Notes under the pieces: model-generated
What the model saw: only the letters and a program-made list of their open reading frames with translations
The model's database searches: none
Told to the model about the DNA's origin: nothing
Shown: positions 11,327-25,100 of the stretch, piece after piece
Layout of the letters: every line of letters begins with the position of its first letter
Position numbering within the stretch: position 1 is the stretch's first letter
From: Onchocerca lupi
Lineage: Eukaryota > Nematoda > Chromadorea > Rhabditida > Onchocercidae
Direction: 5' to 3'
Assembly (NCBI GenBank): GCA_028564675.1
Contig: JAOVVO010000107.1
Coordinates: 62,001 to 126,000, forward strand
DNA: 64,000 nucleotides
Program-made: the position numbers and the translations under genes

Positions 11327-14300
11327 TTCCGTTTTTTAATCGATAATTCTTTGATATTTTTAGATTCTGGAAAATTGTCTTCCTATAATCCGATAACCAA
11401 TTGGTACAAAAAATCTGAAATACAACAATATTTCTTATAAAATCTCAATATTTAACCTTTTTTCAATCTCAAATTCGCGACCAAACAAAGTTTCTCTACG
11501 AATTTATGCTTCATTAAATATTTCCTTTTAAACAATTCCTGACCTATGGAACAATTCCTATTGACCTTTTGCTAGAATGAACACTGCCTAATTATTGCAA
11601 ATCGCAAATTCAACAATGATCGCCCAATTTAATTTATTGATTTTATTCTCAATACAAATAAACTGAAAAAAAAAAAGATCAGAAACAGTTCTGTCAGAGT
11701 AAATTACCGGATGTAACCAAAAATAAATAAAATTTATTAATTCGACTATTGAGGAAAAAAAAATCATTTAAATCATTGATAATTATTGATTATATGGATT
11801 AAATGAAATGGATGACAAAGTTTTTTCAGCATTATGCAATAAATTAGACGTAACTCGAAAGAATCTAATAATTAATAATAAAATTTTAAATCATAAATAT
11901 ATTCAAATTAATTTATTCATTTATGCCTCAATCATCCTTTCATTTCAATCTATTATCATTTGCGTCACTTTATCACGGAGTACGAATTAGGTCACGTTTG
12001 GAATACGTTTGATTTAAATTTAAAAAAATCATGTCATTATCAGGATAATAAGCAATGCTGTTGGATCATGTCGATCTATCGTTTGCGTCATTTTGTCATG
12101 GAATAGTTACGTTTAAGTACACGTTAGGCATACGTTTGGAACACGTTTGATTTGAATTTAAAAAATCATTATTAAGAGATGCTGTTGGATTGTAAAATAG
12201 TTCTCAATAGTCAGAAATAAATTAGTCATTATGAGATATGAAGCAGTCGAAATTCGTACCTACAAAATTACGTCATTGAAGTTAAACAAGGTTGACCTTA
12301 ACTTCTAACTGACCTCAATCAATCTACCCATTGACCTTTCCATGATTATTTAATGTTCTCAAGGTTAAAAACATGTGGTATTTTGCGGTTGCCTTTGCTA
12401 AGGAGGTTTCTATTACCCGGAAATGAACAAACTGCTTAAGGTAGTATGATGTTGGCGGGAAGAGAAAGAGAGAGTGTGGGAGAAGTACTGGAGTTGTGGG
12501 ATACAGCAAAGATTGATGCGAATGGACAGTGATCGAGAGTAAGTTTCAAATTTTAGCATTATTTTTTTTTCTTGTGATCGTAAGCAATATTAAATGCGGG
12601 AATCCGCGGGTGAATTTTTAACAGAAAGTTGTGACAAAATATCTATTATATGAAGTATAGGATTTTCTTGCAGAGAAAATATCGCGGAGTTTCAGGGATA
12701 CCGCGGAATTTTATAAAGTATGTGGGTTTTTTTTTTTTTTTTTTTGTAAAAAAGACGGAATTAAATTAGGCTACCAAAAAATAGCTTTCGAATCATTCAA
12801 TCAATCATAGAATGAGTAATGAAATTGATTTAAATGAATTTTAAATTTTGATTATTTGAATTACAATCCATAAAAAATTATTCTCGTCGAATCAAAGATC
12901 AAATCTGATATCAATTTAATTGATAATTGAATATTGATATACTAATTATCATTATTTTTCATACATTTTCTTTTATTCGTTATCAAAGTAAATGGATTAC
13001 GATGTACTATTGTTTGAATCATTTAGAAATTTCGAAATATTTCTCATTTGACCGAAATTTGTTTTTTTTTCGCATTTTCTTCAAAAATTCTTCCTTTTTT
13101 TCATTTGATTGATCTAAATGTTCTTTTTTTTTTTTTTTTTTTAATTTTAAAATTTGTTTCAAACTAAAGCTGAGTATTTTTTGCTAAAAATATATCATCA
13201 AAATTTCCTGTTAATTGGTTGTATTCAATTTTTTTCCAGATTAATTCATTTAAATCTAGTTTGGCATAACTTGATTTTTTAAATTAAATTAAAATAATTA
13301 ATGAAAGTAAAAAAAGATTTTTTCAAAAAAAAAAAATATATTAGCTGTATTTTGATACATTTGTTAGTTTTAAAAAATAAAATTTGACATTTATAACAAA
13401 GTTTTTGGTAAAAAGAAAATGTTCCACGCATATACATTTATGTCCTCTTTTACACTTTTCCGAGATTACTGTATTTTTGGCGAAATTTTTCAAAGCCGCA
13501 GGGTTTTTAGTAATTTTGAGACAAAAAAAAAAAAAAAAAGTTTACGAAAACAAAGATAATACACAAATATTGAATGAACATGTAAAATGATACAATATAA
13601 CGAAGTTTTATGTCAAAGAATTTGACAATAAAAATGATTGATAGATTTTACGATACAAGTCATGAAAACATACTTTTACTTTAAAAAAAAAAGAAAAAAA
13701 ACGGAAAATGAAGATTTGAAAGTTTTGGATTTTCAAATATTACTACGAACTTGAAATTTTTTTACCTGCAACCAATTCAATTATTTAAAAATTACTTCCG
13801 AAACAAATTTCAATTGCTGACAACGTATATTTTCTTTTCGAAAATCTCATGAAATTTATTGCCATCCAGAAAATGGATGTACCATAATGAATTCTTAAGT
13901 AATTTTTAATTCAGGATGAAAAATAGTTCTTAAAATATTCTTAATTTTATCATTTGGACTATCAAAGTTTTTTTTTTCTTTTTTTATTTTTACTTTCCGA
14001 TTCAACTTTTCCAGTTCATTTCTGTCTTATTTGACTTTCCGGTATTTGACTTTCAGATTCTGATTAGGACTTGAGGTAAAAAAAAAAAAAATTCCAAGCA
14101 TTGATTTTGATAAATAAGATATCATTTTGCTTAGCAACAATTAATTTAGAATTATGATTCAAGAATAAACTTGAAATATTACTAGTAAAATCTTGATTTA
14201 ATTTACTGAGATTTTTGAAAGTATTTCTATTTTATCAGAAATTCAATTTTCTATTTTATGAAGTGAAATTTCAATTGTCAAATATTCTATAATTAAGACA

Positions 14301-15089
14301 TTAATGTAAAAATAATTATCAACAATTTTTTTTCAGCCCTATTAATTAAATCCTGATATTTCAATATATTTTGACCGTTAATATATATTTCGTTACAATT
14401 TTTAAACTATACATCCGTTAATTATTTTGTCTGAATATTTTGATAGAAATTTTTAAATAACATTTTATCATCAAAAATATTTTATCATATTTTATCAAAA
14501 TATTCCCAAGTTTCTGAACATGTTTAGCAACTTTTCTTTATTTTTTTTCATTTTTTCTTTTCTTTGTCTTCCTCTTTTCCAATATAATCAGACCAAAATC
14601 AATCATAAAATTTTGAATATTTTTGAAATTTTGGAAAAAAGATTTAGTCGATATATATAAAAAAAAACGTGAAATTTAGTAGAAAAATTTAGCTTAAAAT
14701 TTCAACTTTTTTTTTTCTCTTCTTTTATTAGTTCAAAAAAAAAGAAAATTTTTTTTTTTTTTTTTAAAATAAACTTGCTGCAAAAATGCTCTTTTATCTT
14801 CAAATTTTTTCACCCAATTTTAACCTTTTTTTTTCTTTTTTTTTTTTTTTATAGGTCATTTTGTATTGCAGCTGTAATGTCACAAAATACCATCTTTCAT
14901 TTCTCTCATTTTTGTCCTTCTTCTCTTTACTAGTTTGAAAATTCGAAAACAGGTGGGAGGTTTCATCGACGACAAAACTTGATATCACAAAAATGGAAAT
15001 ACGGATTCATCAACTACGGACAACGACGACGACGAAGACGACAACGACAATTTTAGATACTCTCGAAGAATCAGAAATATCGTAACATC
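11327..15089. other. Intergenic region between the CoREST and IL-17-like genes (divergent)
   Basis: The two genes are transcribed away from each other, so promoters of both should lie here. Visible content: an imperfect ~125 bp duplication at 11950-12192; three TGACCT half-sites at 12293-12298, 12310-12315 and 12332-12337; a purine-rich G+C-higher patch at about 12350-12530; then A/T-rich sequence with T runs. No convincing exon was found. Short open frames at 11808-11990, 12927-13112 and 13384-13590 are A/T-rich and lack family features. Confidence 0.6.
11950..12192. repeat. Imperfect tandem duplication, unit about 125 bp
   Basis: Copy 1 (about 11950-12066) and copy 2 (about 12075-12192) both run from a TTTGCGTCA-containing block through ACGTTTGGAA, ACGTTTGATTT and AAAAAATCAT to ATGCTGTTGGAT in the same order. 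Differences are scattered substitutions and small indels, so the duplication is old. Confidence 0.8.
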
Positions 15090-18000
15090 ATGCTATTATT
15101 ATTATTATCATCATCATCATCATCAATACAACAATTATTATTATTACCAATACTGCGAATTCTTCGATTACCAAAATTTTCCATTTCATTTACTACTCTT
15201 TTACTGATAATATTTCTGATACTATCAGTTCCATTTACCAATGCCAAACATCATAAAATTCATTTTGAAAATTTATGTAAAGAACCTGGTGATCTGGTAT
15301 GTTCAAATATTTTTATCAATATCTTAATTACTTGATATTCTTATCTTAGTTGATTGATCTTATCATCTTAGTTATTTGATATCATTATCTTAATTACTTA
15401 GTATCATTTTTTTAATTGCTTGATATCATCATCTTAATTGTTTTGCTAAATCCGAAAAAAAAAAGAATAAATTGACATTTATTCTTAGTCATAATTAATA
15501 TATACTAGCCAATTTTAATTAATCATAACTGGGAACTGGATTTTATGACTAAGAAGTTTTGAGATAAGGCTTACATCTTTCATTAATATATGATAAAGAT
15601 TACGATCATTTCCAAGTATGAATAATATTGAAAATTTCAAAATTTCAATTTTAATTTCATTAAATTGTAAAAATATGTATTATTAATGTACACAATATAA
15701 GGAATTAATTTAATTAATAATTTTAATTAATCCTTGATATTTTCCTTGATATTTTCGAAAATAATCCTTGATATTTTCGGAAATATTTATATTTTGCAAA
15801 AAGATTAGAGTTAAAATGTTTTTACATCAAAATTTTAACTCTAAAGAAAAAAAAAGAATTAAGAAAAAAAAAAAACAAGATTTAATTTAACTCTAATTAG
15901 GTGCATATTTCATTTGCCACACACTTTGTAAAATCAAATTTTTCATTGCTCGAAATAAATAAGCAAATAAATAAATCTCACAAATGTCTTTTAAAAAGCA
16001 TTTTGTTACAAAAATTACATGATAAATGATCAATTATATTGTAGGGTTTTGAAAAAGGTAGACGACAGATGAAAGATGACAGTTTGAAATGCGTCATTGT
16101 CAATTTATTTAATTAAAACCTAATTAACAAAAAGAAAAAAGGTCATTTAAAATTTCGAACAAATTCTGCTCACATTGCTAACTTCTTAACGTATAATTTA
16201 GGTCAATAATTGATAAAGATGAGTTTGCATTTTAAATTTGAAAAAAAAAAAAAAAAAAAAAAATTGGATCACAAGCCATTCTTATATTCTTAACTTTTTC
16301 CCATTTCTAATATTTCATCCACTTCTGATATTTTGTGATCTTTTTGAATGATATTTTTAGATAATTGAAAAAATTTAGAAAATTTTCGTAAAATTTTTCA
16401 AAAAATTAATTTCATCATTTTTATTAACTTTTTTTTTTTTGCACTAAAAAATTTAGTATTTCCAAGAATCTAATTAACCCGAATAATTAGCAATTTATAA
16501 AAATTGAAATAATTGTTTATAATTATAACTGTTAATGATAATGATTGATTAAGATCATCTATAAAAACTTAATAATTACAACTGTCATAATTATAATTGC
16601 AGAAAAGAAAAAAAATTAAAAGTTCTAGTAATGTTTTTTTTTTTTTCCAGAACTGGAAATTATTTCGATGGTTTACTGAAATATCTGAATCAGAAATTCT
16701 TGAAATTGGTGATGAAGACTGGAATCCACCGGTACCAGAATCAAGTTTTTGCAATACTGAACCAGTAACAGGCATTAATTCCACAACAATGCAACGATCT
16801 CTATGTCCATGGCAATGGAAGTTTGTTTTTTTTTTAAATTATTAAAATAGGTTGCAAAAATGTACTTTTCACTCTTCTGGAAGAGATGCATCGAATAGAT
16901 ACTAAAAAATTCGGAAGAATTAATTTTTTTTTACTTTTTTTTTTTTGTTTTAAAATTAGATGAAACAAAAATCAATTTGTCCTTCTTATGATTATGATCA
17001 CTTCTAATGATTGTAATATTTTTAATTTTTGAAAAAAAGAAAAAAAATCTTGCAAAAAAATCTACAAAGATATCGTCTTTGACAACTGAAAAATTGATGC
17101 ATAATTAGTTGACAATGATGAAATGACGCAATTTTCCGAATAAGCTTATTGTATGCTTTTTTAAAAATTCAATTTATAATTTTATAAAAAATAATTTCTA
17201 GCAAGAAATTAACGAAGTGGAAATGAAATATTGTAAAAATTTTACATTTTTTAATGCAGCATTTGAAAATTTGAATGAATTATTACGAATTTTAATTTAT
17301 TCCTACGGCATACTTTCCAGTATTTATCAAAAAAGCTTTCGAGGCGTAAATTTTTATGACAGTGATTAGATTGTTTATAATTCCCGTTAAATTTATGAAT
17401 ATATGCAACTGGATTTAATGAAACTAGGAGGCATAATAATAGTAATAATGATAATGATAATAAAATTCAACTTTTTTTCTACTCATTCATTCAAATTTTC
17501 CGATTATTAAGCTTTCAGTAATTCGATCTCTTTAAAGTTATTGTTTTATAATTTTCGAACTTATGAACTCAGTCCCGAATTTACTTCTATATCCTTCGAC
17601 AAGTTTAATCGTTTTCTAAAACTTTAGATTAAATCATGACGAAAATCGAGAGCCAAAGATTATTTCCGAAGCACATTGTTTATGTCGTCATAGTCGTGGA
17701 AGCTCAGGCTCATTTTGTATGCCAATTAAACGACAGGTAAAGTAATTTAGATATTTTAAAAACTTTCTGCATATATTGCAAAAATTTTTTGAGCAATAAT
17801 TTATAAAAGATAATTGAATTATTCGTAGATTTTTTCAAAAATACAAGATTTTGGATAAGCTACCTGAAATTTGAATAATCTTTTGAGAATTTTTGAAGAA
17901 ATTGAGAATTTCTGATAGAAATTGTCATTTTTTGTCTAGATAGCTGTACTGAAACGAATTCGATGTAATCCGACAACCGGATACTACGAATACAGTCGAG

Positions 18001-18104
18001 CACTTCAAACAATAACTGTTGGATGTCATTCAGTGCTTCCAAGAAGTCAAAAAGCTAGTTCTTTGACGAAATTGTATAGAAAAACTAATATTATTGAAAT
18101 TTAA
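15090..18104 (+). CDS. Interleukin-17-like secreted cytokine (ILC-17 class)
   Basis: Exons 15090-15296, 16651-16820, 17628-17736 and 17940-18104 join in phase to about 216 residues. The leader is long, with a strong hydrophobic segment (FTTLLLIIFLILSVPFTNA, residues about 34-52) and a likely cleavage before KHHK. The core matches the IL-17 family in order: CPWQWKLNHDENREPKIISE, then EAHCLCRHS, then KRQIAVLKRIRCNPTTG, and finally TITVGCHSV. Compare SPW..N.D..R.P..I.EA.C..., VLRR...C and VGCTCV in known IL-17s. The mature part has eight cysteines; the second Cys of the usual VGCxC motif is Ser here. IL-17 ligands are secreted dimers acting through IL-17 receptors and ACT1-type adaptors. In C. 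elegans the family (ilc-17.1) modulates neurons and stress responses. A TCA microsatellite encodes the Ser run near the N-terminus. Candidate poly(A) signal AATAAA lies at 18473-18478. The start codon is the first Met in the frame; a 5' acceptor-like TTTTAG is at about 15056. Confidence 0.88.
15318..15440. repeat. Degenerate ~24-27 bp tandem repeat in IL-17-like intron 1
   Basis: Five to six variants of TATCATTATCTTAATTACTT separated by TGA-like bases occur just after the exon 1 donor. No coding potential. Confidence 0.7.
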
Positions 18105-18332
18105 TGAAATATAACAATCAATATCAATCAGCAGAACTTTTCTTCTTATCAAAAAGTTATGTTTGATGATAACTCGCTGCATAAAGAATGAATTTTGATT
18201 GATAATTAATCCTAAAAAACAAGACATTTAAATCAACTAATTTACTCACTTTCGTTTTGTTATTTCTTATGTATATTTCATCAAATATTTTAAGTTCTAA
18301 GTGTTTTTGGTATGGTTTAAAGAAGTTTATAT

Positions 18333-18366
<34 letters not shown>

Positions 18367-19211
18367 CTATATCTATATATTTTTTAAAAATATATATACA
18401 TATTTCTGAGTTTGCATACTGTAGGCAATTTTGTTTTCATTAATTAAATTGTTTGAAGTTAAAAGAAAAAATAATAAAAGCAATAGCCTACAAAATAAAA
18501 AAAAACATAACAATTCATTTTTTTTTTATTATTTATTCTTGTTTAAAAAACAATCAAAACAAAAATTTATTAAACTTTAAATTTTCATATCTAGTTTAAA
18601 GAAGACATTGAAAAGAAAAAATTTAACACTTCGAGATATTTTGTACTTTTCGGATAATTTCTATGGCAGTTATTTTTAGTTCAAATTACTGCCTACATAC
18701 CATACTAATTTAATATTTCATTCGTATCAACTTCCTCTGATTTTTTTTTTTTTGATTTAATAAAGATATACGTATATTTCATGTTGATTGCAATGTATAA
18801 ATATCTGAAATGGAATAATTTTTTTCTTTTCGCATAATTTAAAAAAAGAAAAACTAAATGAAAATAAACAAAAAAAGCAGAATTTCATATGATAAATTTA
18901 GTTCATCCGTTTCAAGATTTTCTAATGTTGAACATTGATTTAAAATTAACATGCTAACAAAGTATCCGTCAGCCATGATGATGCATTTGTTAAAATGATA
19001 TAAAAATTTTCAAATGCCATGAATAAAAATTCGCAAAGGTTTACATGTTCAAAACATAAATTCTCGGTGTTCAATAAAATTCTATTAAAAATCGAACATT
19101 TGTGCTTATTTTTTGATCATTAACAACATGTTCTTAAATAATGATAGAATCAGAAAAAAAAAATGTTTATTTTACATTGAAATGCACTCATATATTCTAA
19201 CGACCAAAATG

Positions 19212-19243
<32 letters not shown>

Positions 19244-21672
19244 CCTCTTCCAACAAATACAATGAATTTCTCGTTGCCAAATTTATCTTCAAACGCAAAA
19301 GAAATGTAACTACAAAATTAAAAAAAAAAGTGAAATTTTAAATTGCAAAATAAAATTTTAAGATGCGAAAAATTTTTCACTGGCAAAAGAATGTGGGAGC
19401 AATGGATTAAAAAAAAAAAAAAAAAAGATAAATATAACTAAAAATAATTCAGAAGTCATGTAATTTTCCAGCTTTTAAAACAAATGAAGCTGGGAAATGA
19501 AGAAATTCTAGTTTAAACTTCCCAAAAAAGCAAGAGAGGTCCTGCTCTTAATGAAGCTCAACCGACTGAAACTGTTTTCCATGACAATAAATCAAACAGA
19601 ACTCTTCCAGAATTTTGATTTTTCCAAGTAATAAATTTTTTATATTGGAAATAAACATTTCTCATAGAAATATGATTAATATGCTGAATTTGACATTCTA
19701 ATGTAAAGTTGGGCTTTATGCAAAGCTGAAGACACATCAAAAACGCTCCATCCAAGCACCTTATGAATCAATACGTAGCACAAGTTTAAAAATAATATAG
19801 ATATCAATAAATACTTCCTTAAAAAGTATAATCTGTATGTATGATGTACAAGAATATGTTCTACTTCATGAAGCCAAGAAACGAAAGAAAATGAGAAAAT
19901 GATGTTCAAAATAGGTCATACAAATGATACGTGCATTCTCTGCCTTCCTAAAAATTAAAATTCAAAAATCAAATTCTTGTATCAAAGATTTAGGACAGGA
20001 AATAGCAATAAGAGAAAAATAGGTCACCGAAATTGATGACAAGAAGTTAAAAAATATCTAGCAACATTGACTAACAAAAATAATCAACTCTTGATTTATG
20101 GTTTGCATTTTGAAGTTTGTCAATGTGGAGCTAGAAACTATAGCTTCACCACATTTTTGAAAAGATAAATATTTTTAGACAGTTGGGCGAACCAAACTTC
20201 ATGAGATCAAAAATTTTTCCATACAATAGATAAATTCTTCACTGAAAACTTTAAATGGGCAGATAAGGACAGTCAGTAACGTTAAATTTCGAATTCGGAA
20301 AACAAAAATTTCAAAAGACAGACATAAGCAAAAAAATATCGCATTTATTTTCATGATTACAAGACGCATAATTTTCTATAAGCTGCATGAACTTTCAAAA
20401 TAATAATTTGTTTCCAAACTTTTTCGAATCTACAAAAAAAAAAAAAACGACTCATTTAAAATTCCAAATAGCCTGCAAAAAAAATTGCATTTTTGTTTAT
20501 CTATGCTTCTAAAACAAAATTAGTGTCCTGCATCTTGTTTCTTAATCAAAAAAATTTTATTTTAGTCAGCTGTTGAAAAATGATCATCCTGGAATACTGC
20601 AAATATCTAAATCTAAAACTAAAGACATACTTCCTTATACGTTGCTAATTGTACCTGTCTAATAATTATTGTCATTTATAAACAAAACTATTTCTTTTCT
20701 TCTGTCTGATATAATTGTTGAGAAGAGCAATTAAAATGAATCTAAAATTAAAAAGAAATAATTCCATGTGATTATAAACAATAGTTAAAACTCTACAAGG
20801 AATAGTCTCACATAACTTTTCTATTTTAGAAAAAATATTCCACTCTCTAAAAATTAAGGCTCTTTTTTTTTCATAGATCTTTCAAATGCTACCAGTTATT
20901 TTTAAGTACTTAATAAGTCGCGTAAATGAACTCTATACTTTTCATTTAATCTAATCCACCGAATATTACACAAAATTTTAATGTATTTTAGAACTGATAG
21001 TAAACAAACCTCCATAAATTTTACCTATCAGATTTGCACGAAGCATTTTTTAAACCCTCCATAAAAAAAGAGAAAAAAACTTCTATTCGAAATTTATGAT
21101 CAAAAAAGATCACATTTAGCTCGTAAAAAAGAAAAACGAAACAAAACAAAACAAAAAAAACATGAAAATTTTAGAAAAAATAACTGACATTGTTTACATT
21201 TGTTTATAGCTAATACGTCAAAGGTAGTGGAAAATATTATTTCAAAAAATATCAAACAAAATATTTTTACAGCCAGGGTGTGGCTATTAATCAAAATATT
21301 TGATCTTTATGTGATCCCACTGACATTCTGTACCATCTTATTCAACACAAAAATTCCATAAGCTATGATTTTGCCTAGTATATACTTAGTATGAAGATTG
21401 CAGCAGGTTATGCATATCTGAACTGATGAATGCATTATTCAAAATTTTAGCTACATATAGCTCGCAATTTTTTTTTAAATTTTATACTACTAGGATTAGT
21501 CCAAAACAGTTCAGTAAAGCACTGGAATATTCTTGATAATCAACAATAAATATCGATAGTAAGTTAAGCCTGAACGCTTCTAAATCAAGTTTTCAAGTTC
21601 ATCTTTGATATTGAAAACAAGTCCACCTCAAAAGAAACTAACTACGATCTTTTAAGAAAATATTTCAAACAA
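18105..21672. other. Convergent interval between the IL-17-like and PP2C genes
   Basis: Contains the 3' flank of the IL-17-like gene on the left, with AATAAA candidates near 18473 and 18494, and that of the phosphatase on the right. Otherwise A/T-rich with a TA microsatellite (about 18336-18363) and poly-A runs (about 19211-19239, 19409-19426). Two overlapping minus-strand open frames at 19558-19909 have no recognisable domain and no splice context. Confidence 0.6.
18336..18363. repeat. TA dinucleotide microsatellite
   Basis: About 14 TA units in the 3' flank of the IL-17-like gene, followed by a less regular TATATC stretch. Confidence 0.9.
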
Positions 21673-22155
21673 TCAAGTTCTTCCAGGCGAAGATGAAGCC
21701 GAGCGCGTTTTTTCATTCTTTACTTCACGTTCCGCTAAAATGCGGTCAACAACTGATCGTGCTGCATGGATACTGGCACCTGTCGGACAGGCTTGTGTCA
21801 CTTCTCCACCTAATTCACGCATTATAAATTCCGCATCCACATGTGATTGCTTTCCATGCTCTTCAAGAATTTCTGAAAAATAAACTTCTACGAATTACAG
21901 GAGAATTATGTCACAAAAATGACCGAAAAAAAAATTTATAATTATGGATAAATGATAAATTTTATTGCTACTAATCTTTCACTACCATTTTGCATGGTTA
22001 ACCGACATATATAATGATGTATTTTCATTCTTTGAAACTCCATTTTATACTTCAAATACTCCGTTATAATCAATAGCTCGCTAATTCGTAAAAAAAAAGA
22101 CGCTAGAAATGGATCACACCAATAAAGAAAAAAATAAGTTTCTAAAAAAATAGGT

Positions 22156-22192
<37 letters not shown>

Positions 22193-25100
22193 GTACTCGT
22201 TCACAAATCTTTTGTTTCCACCCATTTTCTTTTTTTACTGCTTCTGGATCAACTTTTGGTGCTGCATCAAAACAGACAAGTATAATAGTCATGTTATCTC
22301 GTGAGCCTTTCGATAAACAGGCATCCAACACCTGAAAGAAATTCAACAATCTCTATATATCATTTAACAGAAAACTTATCGAAATTCTTAATATAGTTTA
22401 CAAGTATTTGTATGGTCGTTAAGTAAAGATATTTTCTGAAATTATAATAAGCAAGAAATCAGAATCAATAGCTCTGTTACGATATCTTGAAATAGCTACT
22501 TGTTTTGAATCTAAAATTTTGAGAAACCTTGTAGCTTTAAATTGTTTCAAAAGGAAGAAGCTTAAATATGAATCATAAAAATGAAGATATCAATTTTTGA
22601 TTAGTATTTTGGCTGGGTCTGATGTATCTGCAAATATCCCAGCATCGGATCAAACAATACCCAAGATGATATGAGTCTCAAAAAAAAAAAAACCTGATTC
22701 GCAACACTGGAGAGATCACTAGTTACAAGAAGACGCGATTCTACGAAACTGCAAATCTCGGCATTTTCCATGACATCATAAACTCCATCACAAGCAAGTA
22801 ACAAGAACTCATCCACTTTCTGAAATTATTAACCTGTAAATAAAGTATCCCGTAATTAGTTTTCTGAAAACAAAATCATTTTTTGACATTAAGGCGGAAA
22901 TAATGAAGTCCACGTAAGCATAAGCAGAATGTTGAGAGAAAGAAAAAATGTACAGGATTCTAAGAAATCAACAAAGTGTAGCCCTATGCTTGCAGATGGC
23001 TCAAATTCACGTTGAATAAGACCAACATCAAATTTTCAAAGACAGCTTCAAATCATTTATTTTAATGAACACTATTTACTTCCTGTTAATTATGTTATTA
23101 GCGGAACTATAATTAGAAATATATGATATCAATTATTTTATTTCCTGCTCAAACACAATATGTTTACCGGATCTCTCACAATCGTATAGATATCTGGTTC
23201 CGGACTGACCAACTGTTTCGTCGCATCCAAACCTGGAACAGCTTTGTATTCAAAGTCACCAAGCGCTCGAGATACAGCCAAACTACCATTAACACGCTGG
23301 ATCATCACAGAACCACCAGCATTCACGATACGATCACGTTCTTTCGGAAGAAATGGTTTATGATCTTCGGTGCCAAATGCTGCTTGATTTTTCCTTGCCA
23401 ATACGGCACGAGAATCGCCTGAATATTTATAAATCATAAAAACATCTCCAGAAAATCATCAACAAGTAACATATAATCCATAAAGAATTCGACTTATTGA
23501 TCTATATAATTAAAAATGTAAATGTCGGTTGTTCATTTTCACACAACCTTTCGAATTCTTCACCAACTGATTTGAAATTTTGATACAATGTTGCATTCAA
23601 TGGGGATTGTTTCTATATAGATATAACTATTTTTTTCTAACCTACCGAACCTGTGACAGGTAAAAGTAAGTGAGCGGACTAAAATTATTGACCATGCCCA
23701 CTTTCTTTACTTTTCATTTTTACATAACGTTTCCAGTCTTCACCGATTGATTTGAAAATTTTGATACAACGTTGCATCCGAATAGGCGCGTGTTTAAGAA
23801 CTTTCGGAGATTTAAGATCTTGAAAAAACGAACATTTACATTTTTATTCATATGAACTAGTTGGAGCAGGCCATGTGAAACTTAGCTGGGTCTAGTAAAT
23901 TTATGCATATGAAAGTAAGTTTACGTAGGGTCCAAAGCATGCAAAATGATAGTTTTTCACAACAGTGCAGGAAAGGCAATAGTTTCAAATTGGCAATCAG
24001 TACAGAAAATTGAACATGTAGTAACTGTTTCTGAACTTATAAATATCTCATACATCAAAAACAATGCAGCAAGAGAAAGTAAATTTATTAATTCTATTTC
24101 ACGCAGCGGAAGCTTCGTTATACGAACCCTGATTATAAATTAATCAGAACTACAGTATACTGATAATGTCAATGATGCAATACATCACTTATTATTCAGC
24201 ATTTACCAATAAATCATGGATGTTAATTGATGGAATTGTTTTACTATTTAATTTATTGAGTTTAAGATGACCACCAGCATTTTCGAAACTCAAATCTATA
24301 TCAATCAAGTTTGAGATGATCAGCATTTTCGGAATTCAAATCTATATAACCTATTATCTGCATAAAATATACCAAGATTCGCAAGAACGATGTGCGTCGG
24401 GGTCACAATAGCGCATATAGCAGTAGTACCGCTACGTTCATTGTCTTCATCAGTTTCATGTCTTTCTCGTAGTTTGGCATCCAAGGTTAAAAATCCTTCC
24501 TTAATGCCTTCTTCGAGAAGTGAAAGTGTTGTTGCATCCATTATTCCCGACGAATGATTCAGTTTTTGCACTATCTGAATCTAATGAAAAATATTTAAGT
24601 GAACAAAAACCGCAAACTTTGCACTAAACTGCTGAGGACTTCAATTTTCTAGAAGAAAGATTCCTTCAAATTAAAAAAAAGAAAAAAAAAAACTAACATT
24701 CCGTGATTATTTAATTTAAACAATAAGAATACTGGATTGTTATTTAACTTTAAAAAGAAAAAAAAACTATCTTTTGTCCACTACGTCCACCAAAGGAAGT
24801 GAAAAAGATCATTCCTTGAATTACCATTAACGAATAATTAAAAATTTTAGCTTAGAGTTTTTTAAACAAAAACTGGAACAAAAAATTGTAAACCTGGGCG
24901 AATTGTGATGTAGCAAGCAGCGTTTTCAACAAATTTTCAGCCGAATGTTGGGCAGCTTTGTTTCCAGCATGTCCATCAAAAACAGCATAGAATGACCAAT
25001 TGAGGAAGGGTGGTTCTGTAGACATTGAAATTTCGACGACATGCGCATCTTCCATATCAATACGCCAACCTTGCATCGATGCTACCGCATATCGGGTGCC

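Noticed and set aside
11808..11990. Plus-strand 60-codon frame upstream of the CoREST gene
   Set aside because: A/T-rich, overlaps the 125 bp duplication, no family or splice support.
19558..19909. Two overlapping minus-strand frames in the IL-17/PP2C interval
   Set aside because: No domain, no splice continuation; likely chance frames in the phosphatase 3' flank.
23123..23422. Plus-strand open frame of 99 codons
   Set aside because: Antisense of PP2C exon 4, which carries the AGGSVMIQRVNG motif on the minus strand.
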